Assembly (NCBI GenBank): GCA_038030265.1
Contig: CM075942.1
Location: 50,496,751-50,560,750, forward strand
Reading direction: 5' to 3'
Length of the DNA stretch: 64,000 nucleotides
Source: Corythucha ciliata
Lineage: Eukaryota; Arthropoda; Insecta; Hemiptera; Tingidae
Shown piece by piece: positions 57,953 to 64,000 of the stretch. Both the position numbers and the translations under genes were made by a program. The notes under the pieces were generated by a model, which saw nothing but the letters and a program-made list of their open reading frames with translations, ran no database searches and had not been told where the DNA came from. How positions within the stretch are numbered: the first letter of the stretch is position 1; each line of letters opens with the position of its first letter.

Positions 57953-59987
57953 ATGATTTGGCAGTTAAAGACATGGTTCACGCGTACTCCGAACCTTCCT
58001 GGAATCCCTCCGAATTGATAAGTGTGGCAAATAGATTATATGTAGATGACAGATCACGCTCAGACGACGTTGAGAAGTTCGAATGCCTCAGCCTCGATCG
58101 TTAGGCGGGTAATGGGTTGGTAGCTGCTGAATGGGGCACTAACCTCGCGCTAATTTGATTTTCTTGGAGCAATTTACGCAGCTAAAATTTTGAAAAAAAA
58201 AAACAACAAATAACATTCAACTGAAATTGATAAAATTCGCTTTGTGGCCTCAGATGGTCTGCTGTCTGGAGGGAATTCCTTTGTTTCAGCCCTTTTTACT
58301 TCCATTTGGGTAGCGGCCCATGTTGCACAATGACCTGCTGAGTACACCATGGTGCCAGCCGGGATTTCGCCAGCAGATAAACGCGCTAGCAGAGTGGGTT
58401 GTCAGTGGAGGCATGGCCGACGCCAATGAGTTGGTACCACGCATTTGAAAATGCTAGAAACCATTGTGGCACAGCTTTTGGTGGCAATAAGTTGGCGTGG
58501 ATCCTCGGTATTTTTGCATCAATGGACAAAGCGTTTTGTACTTATTCAATACTTTTCGCTTTCTTTTTATTTTAAAGCGTCCTTGGAATGCTCGAAAAAT
58601 TGATTTGAAATATAGTTATCAACGGATGAAGTTGTCGAATTTTCTTGCGAAGCTTTTTTGTATAGTTTTACTACTTAAAGAAAGGCTAGGGAATAATATA
58701 AGCTTCTCTCTTTTTTTAAGGCTTTTATTTATCGTGTATAAAAAGTAATATTACAGGGCTTCAATTCACTCGGGGCAATAAAACGACAAAATGCTGAGAA
58801 GAGCAAAGCCGAGGGCTACATCATTTGGTGACTTCGTTGAAAATGGGTGGGGTGGCGACGATGAAACGGAGATGGAAAAGGTTGACGATGGAAAAGGGAA
58901 TGGAAGATAGTGTCTGATGTGATGAGTTGGGGGGTGGAGGAGATGGTGGGGACGGCTCTATAAGAGTGTGAAGGCGGTTTCTGCTTGGTTTGAACGAAGT
59001 GACTGAGAGAGGTTAGGAACGCAATATACCCCCAGGGGCATTTAGACAGGGGAGCCTTATACTTATCCATTTTTGGACTTTTTTTTTTCCACAAACCTCC
59101 AGCATTCTCAACTTTTTCACCACAACCCCTCGTCATTCCTTAAAGTTATAAGCCGTTTAAAGCACGCGCTCGGAACCACTCAGGTCACTGCTGTTAACAG
59201 ATGGAAAGGGAAGGGAATCTCTAAAATTAATGTCGTGACAAATAACTTACTACAAATTTTTTTACTGTCGGAGGGTGGTTGCATGTTGAAAGACGTCATT
59301 ATATCTTTTAAAACTGTCATCAGCATGAAAAAAAAACAAAAGAAAGGTTTTTACGAGCATCAAACCATAAGAAATGGTGTGTTTTTCAAGTGAGTGAAGG
59401 AAAGATTTTAAAAAATAATGACTGAAGAGTGAGGAAGTGCGTAATTAATGCAGCAGCAGAGCGATTATAGTCTTTTATACTCCTCAAGAACAAGAGAAGA
59501 GATGTCTCGCCAAACCGAGATTCTTTTTTTAGGACTTGAAACGCTATCGAACATGAGGACTTTGTAACCTTTTACTGGCGAGAAAGACCCGAGACCTAGC
59601 ACTCTTATTTGAAAGAGTGGTGCGCCCCCTCCTCATCCCCATCATTAAGCTTGACTAAAAATAAACTGGAAGACCAATGAAATCGCTATTATTGAAGCTA
59701 AGGATATATAAAGCAAAAAGTTAGGTTTATGTTTGTATAACCAAGCCATTCGTAGAGGTCTCGACGCCCATCCCAAGTACCTCCCCTTTCCCCATCATCA
59801 TTCATTCATCAACCAACAAACTTTCAATAACTCAAATATTTAAGCAACAGGAAACTTTGAATTAAAAAAAGAAAAAACAAATGTGTTAATATTTACTCGC
59901 CAAATATGTTCAACACGCTACGCGTCTGTCGTATAATTGCGTGGAATAAGCATGTTATCCAAACCCTTGAGGTGGTACTAAAGACTT
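57953..59987. other. No gene recognised
   Basis: No supported exon or RNA gene. The open frames at 58816-59136 and 59073-59393 overlap on opposite strands with no domain. Confidence 0.45.
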
Positions 59988-60158
59988 CAGAAGGAAATTG
60001 AACAAATAATAAAGACAGCATTAATTTCTCGTGGCTTTCTAATGCTCTCTGGAGAACAAGGCGTTGACCCAAGAGAAAACGCCCGAGATAATGGCCTACT
60101 TGAATGTAACAGCCCTTGGAGCGTTGGAAAAGCTACATCCCCGGTATTGTCGTTAAGG
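59988..60158 (+). repeat. 171-bp inverted duplication, left copy
   Basis: Identical to the reverse complement of 60390-60560 except for one base (A versus C in TTGG-AAAGC). It is open in the frame QKEIEQIIKTALISRGF. Confidence 0.95.
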
Positions 60159-60350
60159 TTGTGTGGGTCATAGCCGAAACCTCTTGTATCCTTTTATGAT
60201 TATAACAGATGACTGTTTTCTTAGTTTTACTTTCTAGGGGATATTATGTTAAGTACACGCATACGGAGCACCTCCAATAAAAAAGGGACCCACACGGCCG
60301 TCTTCCACCTCCGGAATGTTCCTCTAGTGATTTTTAAAAATTGGATCCAT

Positions 60351-60695
60351 CTAGCGGTCAGAAGATGGTGATCTGGGGGATATAACACCCCTTAACGACA
60401 ATACCGGGGATGTAGCTTTGCCAACGCTCCAAGGGCTGTTACATTCAAGTAGGCCATTATCTCGGGCGTTTTCTCTTGGGTCAACGCCTTGTTCTCCAGA
60501 GAGCATTAGAAAGCCACGAGAAATTAATGCTGTCTTTATTATTTGTTCAATTTCCTTCTGGGGGTAATAGCCCGGTGACAATCTGCGTATTTTTAATATC
60601 TTATTAAAGGTGGTATTACGTACCCCACTCACACTACTGTCACTTTCACCAACACCATCTGCACATGGAGCTGCAATTAATTGCCCTTTTTTCAA
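60351..60695 (-). other. Unrecognised 114-codon frame containing the duplicated segment
   Basis: This minus frame reads KILKIRRLSPGYYPQKEIEQ, then TALISRGFLMLSGEQGVDPR and ECNSPWSVGKATSPV. The composition is protein-like and one segment is duplicated inverted at 59988-60158 with its frame kept open. I do not recognise a family. The duplicated block begins right after CAG in both copies and ends at TTAAGG, so it could be an exon copy. It may equally be transposon-derived. Confidence 0.35.
60390..60560 (-). repeat. 171-bp inverted duplication, right copy
   Basis: Partner of 59988-60158, separated by 231 bp. Confidence 0.95.
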
Positions 60696-60699
60696 AGCT

Positions 60700-61680
60700 C
60701 AGAGAGGTTTCAAAGTTAATTTATGGAGGACAATTTAAAAAGTGCGGTTATTAAGTACCTATATTTTGTATAATCCCGGAGGCCATTAAATCCGGGATTG
60801 GTGCGAAAATAAAAGCTTGACATCCTAAAGCGTTGGAATTACAGGGCGCCGAGCGAAGGGAGTTCGACAACTCTCACTGACAGCCGCCCCGGCAATATAG
60901 AGAGCGTCAACGCTTCGCCCCCACACAGACCCAAGCCCACAACTATTTTTTTGGTGGGGCAACAAGAACAGGAGACGCAACTTTTAATTGACTGGAAAAC
61001 TTTAAACTCTTTGCCGTATAATTGACATTTTCACTGGTTTCGTGAAGTTACCCAGCACTCCATCCAACCCGTGAAACTATACACCGTCGTTTTCTTCCAG
61101 CAATCAACTTCAAACTCAGCCTCCTGCAATTAAGAGGGAAACAGAGAAACTTAAAATAGAATTTAAAAAAGAGAACATTTAAGATCGATAGAGTTGGGTC
61201 GTAATCGAAAATGATGAGAAAGAGAGAGAAAAAAATTATTCGCCCGCGAACTTAATATAATTTCTCGTTCAGAAGAACCAACCGTAATTTATTTCCTGAT
61301 CGAACGAAATGGACAAGTTGGATGGTGAGGGAATGAATGAGGAGACGCAGTTTTCACCCGCACAATAGGATCACACAATTAAAATACCACTGCCGTGAGT
61401 GGGGGGCAAGTTTTTTTTATAATGGAATATCGATTTTGAGGATTATAGCAATTTTCTTTGCATTGTGGGCGGGGTGAAGAGACAGGATTATGAATTTTAG
61501 AGTAAAATTGTACTGGTAGCTCACAACATGAAAGTATGTAGGTATCGGATAAATGAGTCTAGTGACAGCTTAGGAGTAATTCTGGTAGGAATTGGTGACG
61601 ATTTAGCGTGTAGGAAGTAAATTTTGGCGCTAATGGCACAGCGCAAGAAGAAGAAAACATTCAGGATAGAGTATCATATT
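60700..61680. other. No gene recognised
   Basis: A small hairpin at about 60774-60800 (AATCCCGG with CCGGGATT). Otherwise no feature. Confidence 0.4.
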
Positions 61681-61689
61681 ATAGGATAA

Positions 61690-62380
61690 ATTATGGCTTT
61701 TTCTCGATGTTATCCGCGGATTGGCGTTTTTTCAATTTTAGCCAGGAATTAAGGCATTATCTCTTTATAAACGCCCATCCACACTATGTTGAATCGAAGT
61801 TGAATGAGTTAGTCAACTCCTTCGATTCAACCCATGCAAAATCAATTGCATGGGGTTTAAACCTTCAATCAATCATTTTCAAGGGCCTGGCTCCTTGAAA
61901 AATCTAATTATGGTTTTTTCGAAATTGTTGTCATCACGGATTTCGTCCTATTGAAACCACAGGAATTGATGATTTCTCAATTTAACTCTGAATCAACAAT
62001 TTTTCTCCATTTTATTAGCAATTTTAGCTGTGGATTGGAGAATATTATCACTTTCAGCCATGAGCTAGCAATTTGTGTCCCTTTTAGCAATGAATTAGCG
62101 ATTTATTTCTCCTTTAGGCATGGATTACATAGTGTTTTTTCTCAACTTTGCCGACGGATTCCTTTCTAGGTGGACAAATACTGAAGGTTTTATAATATTA
62201 ACACGGTGTTATCCTATCACAATTAAAATGTTGGTCTCGTGAATACCCCTCGTGTTATATCATTTATCCCCCTTTTGTACCTATACTTGAGTCCCAGAAA
62301 CCATTAATTTTCCCAATTTTAGCAGTAAACTAGCGCTAATCAGAGCTTTTTTTTTTAATTTTAATCTCAAATGAGCGCAT
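61690..62380. repeat. Degenerate CTCAATTTTAGC phrase block
   Basis: Units such as TTTTTTCAATTTTAGCCAGG, TTTCTCCATTTTATTAGC, CACTTTCAGCCATGAGCTAG, CCTTTTAGCAATGAATTAGC and TTTCTCCTTTAGGCATGG follow at about 30-45 bp. Same family as 42.1-42.6 kb. Confidence 0.65.
61791..61858. repeat. Two adjacent hairpins
   Basis: TTGAATCGAAG...CTTCGATTCAA and, directly after, CCATGCAA...TTGCATGG, each with near-perfect stems. Confidence 0.8.
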
Positions 62381-62644
62381 TTTCGTGTGTTTTGCCGTGA
62401 ATACTATATTCCGTCAAGAAGAACATGAACCCGCGGCCAGCGCTTTCTCATTCGATTACTTGAAACTTATCTTCGCTCTACTTTCATTGCCGAATTGGTT
62501 GGCCCACTGTTCATCAAAGATGAGTGTTATTATCAAGCCGAAGTTCCATGGAGGTGGTAAGGAATAATATCTAGAGGGACTGATCACTGGAGGGCGAGGT
62601 CCACGTTTAACTTGACGGGCTATAGAGCTTTTTCTTGACTTTTA

Positions 62645-63191
62645 AGCCCGGTGCACACGGTGCCTGTTTTCCTGCCCCGCTCGATGCATGTTTCATGAAA
62701 TGGTAAGGCGCATGACCCTGTGCATGAAAGTGACGTCACTCGGAGGGAGCTGTACCTGTTTCTCAAGATAGAAGCGGTTCTATTTATAGTTATGGCCGAC
62801 CTGCCTGGCTGTTTTTACCAACAGCCAATCAGAGGGCTCGACGTTGTCGCTCGACTCTGAAGGTTTCTATTTCCAGTAGGGCTATACCAGTACAACCTTC
62901 ACGAGTTTGTACGTAGGTATGGAAAAAAAATGGAAAACACAACCAAAACGAGAAAGAAAAAACGCTAACGCAGGATATCAAAAATCAAATGCAGTATCAA
63001 AATGGTTATGAACGAGGGTAACCTTCTTGAAGATAAAGTTCGAAGAAGGCTGTAAAGGAGGGGGTTGATTGGTGGCTGGTGGCTGCCAAGCAAGAAAAAA
63101 TCACCGTGTGAACACTTCATGCACGCCAGCAGGCACGCTTTCAAGCGGAGAAACCTGCCTGGGTGAAAACAGGCACCGTGTGCACCGGGCT
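62645..63191. mobile_element. PIF/Harbinger-like MITE with TTA target duplication
   Basis: Perfect 27-bp terminal inverted repeats beginning AGCCCGGTGCACACGGTGCC at 62645-62671 and 63165-63191. TTA flanks both sides (62642-62644 and 63192-63194). A 3-bp TTA duplication is characteristic of PIF/Harbinger. At 547 bp it has no transposase. Confidence 0.85.
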
Positions 63192-63319
63192 TTAGTCATG
63201 CCCCAAGGACAGCTCATAAGCACGCATTCTGAATTTCAACCGTCTAAGGAGCTAGAGAAACTGGGAATACACGTATTTTCTCTACTTCAGTTGCGAAATG
63301 GCCTCCTGAAAAAAGCAAA

Positions 63320-64000
63320 TTGGAAATTTCTTAATTTTAGCTGCAAATGATAACAATTTTTCTCCATTTTACGAAAGGTGCACTTTTCTCAATTCAGCCG
63401 TGAACGAGCGCTATGCCAGTTTTACCCGTGTGAACGAACACTTTCTCATTTATTTTACCTGCAGCGGCTTGCCCAAGCACAGCACATACTACGTTTTCTC
63501 AATTTTACCTGCGAATGAGCCTTAAAAAACGGTAAATTAGCGGGTTTTCCCTCAAATTTGCCCCGGAAGTTACATCAAGAAGCCAAGAATCGCCGCAGTT
63601 TCAATTTTAGCCACGAATGGTGGTGGGGGGAGGCGAATGGGTTTTAGCATAGAGATAAAAATGAATGGAGAAAGCTTGGGCTTGAAATTTGTTGACCGTA
63701 GTTATGGTGGGAGGTGCACCTTGTGAACCACAAAGTAACCTCAAGTCAAGTTGTTTTTTATTTACACATGTCCACTTTTAATTTCTAGTTTTGTTCTTTT
63801 TTAATCTCAGGGGGGAGGTGAGCATTTTTGTTGATAACCTGACGATGTAGAGGTGAATTCAAGGTTCTGAAGGTGTACTATGGCGGCCATATTTGTGACA
63901 ATCCTTCTACCCACCCCCCAATCAATTCAGGCTTTCTCCAGTTATTTACCTCTATGCCAAATATCAGCACTTTAGCCTCAAAAGCCGCGAATTAGTTGTT
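63320..64000. repeat. Degenerate phrase block to the window end
   Basis: TTTCTTAATTTTAGCTGCAAATGA, TTTTTCTCCATTTTACG, CTTTTCTCAATTCAGCCGTG, TTTTCTCAATTTTACCTGCG, GTTTCAATTTTAGCCACG and the final CAGCACTTTAGCCTC...CGCGAATTAG continue the family seen at 42 and 61.7 kb. Confidence 0.6.

Overview
This window looks like insect nuclear DNA. It is AT-rich, has small spliced genes with GT-AG introns, and is crowded with degraded transposable elements. A spliced glycine-rich secreted protein of cuticle or secretion type and two secreted lipid-binding-like proteins point to an arthropod, perhaps a sap-feeding hemipteran such as a whitefly. The species cannot be fixed from the sequence alone. No prokaryotic operon, CRISPR array, rRNA gene or complete tRNA gene was seen.

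Host genes lie only in the first 17 kb. A two-exon minus-strand gene (2227-3097) encodes a signal-peptide protein resembling the Grp7-allergen/JHBP-like TULIP family. A four-exon plus-strand gene (10700-14103), with a TATA box and a poly(A) signal, encodes a 208-residue Gly/His/Tyr-rich secreted protein. A second two-exon secreted gene (15975-16894, minus) has a TULIP-like layout. A lone exon-like segment (12456-12670, minus) inside intron 2 of the glycine-rich gene may be a third, decayed relative. A THAP-like zinc-finger remnant lies near 7.3-7.45 kb.

From about 17 kb onward the window is almost entirely mobile DNA. It holds a frameshifted Ty3/gypsy LTR element (19.67-23.89 kb, minus), a mosaic of dispersed and inverted repeats (27-39 kb), and a foldback element with about 0.4-kb inverted arms (42.97-44.65 kb). 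It also holds a 5'-truncated I-like LINE with clear target duplications (45.97-46.97 kb), a jockey-like LINE (50.48-52.2 kb), a 2.4-kb hAT-like non-autonomous element with 8-bp target duplications (55.54-57.94 kb), a 171-bp near-identical inverted duplication (60 kb) and a PIF/Harbinger-like MITE with TTA duplications (62.65-63.19 kb). A short hAT-like MITE also sits at 6.1-6.5 kb.

The most unusual signal is a family of very degenerate tandem phrases of roughly 30-40 bp. They read like TTTTCTCAATTTTAGCCGCGAAT..GCG or GTTTTTTAGTGAGCGAAATCCGCGAAA and recur in blocks at 8.3-8.8, 15.4-15.9, 27.9-29.7, 39.5-39.6, 41.9-43.0, 61.7-62.4 and 63.3-64.0 kb on both strands. The second is a foldback centred on a tRNA 3'-half-like sequence (28.22-28.44 kb). 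No multi-gene biological system (defence, biosynthesis or similar) is visible.
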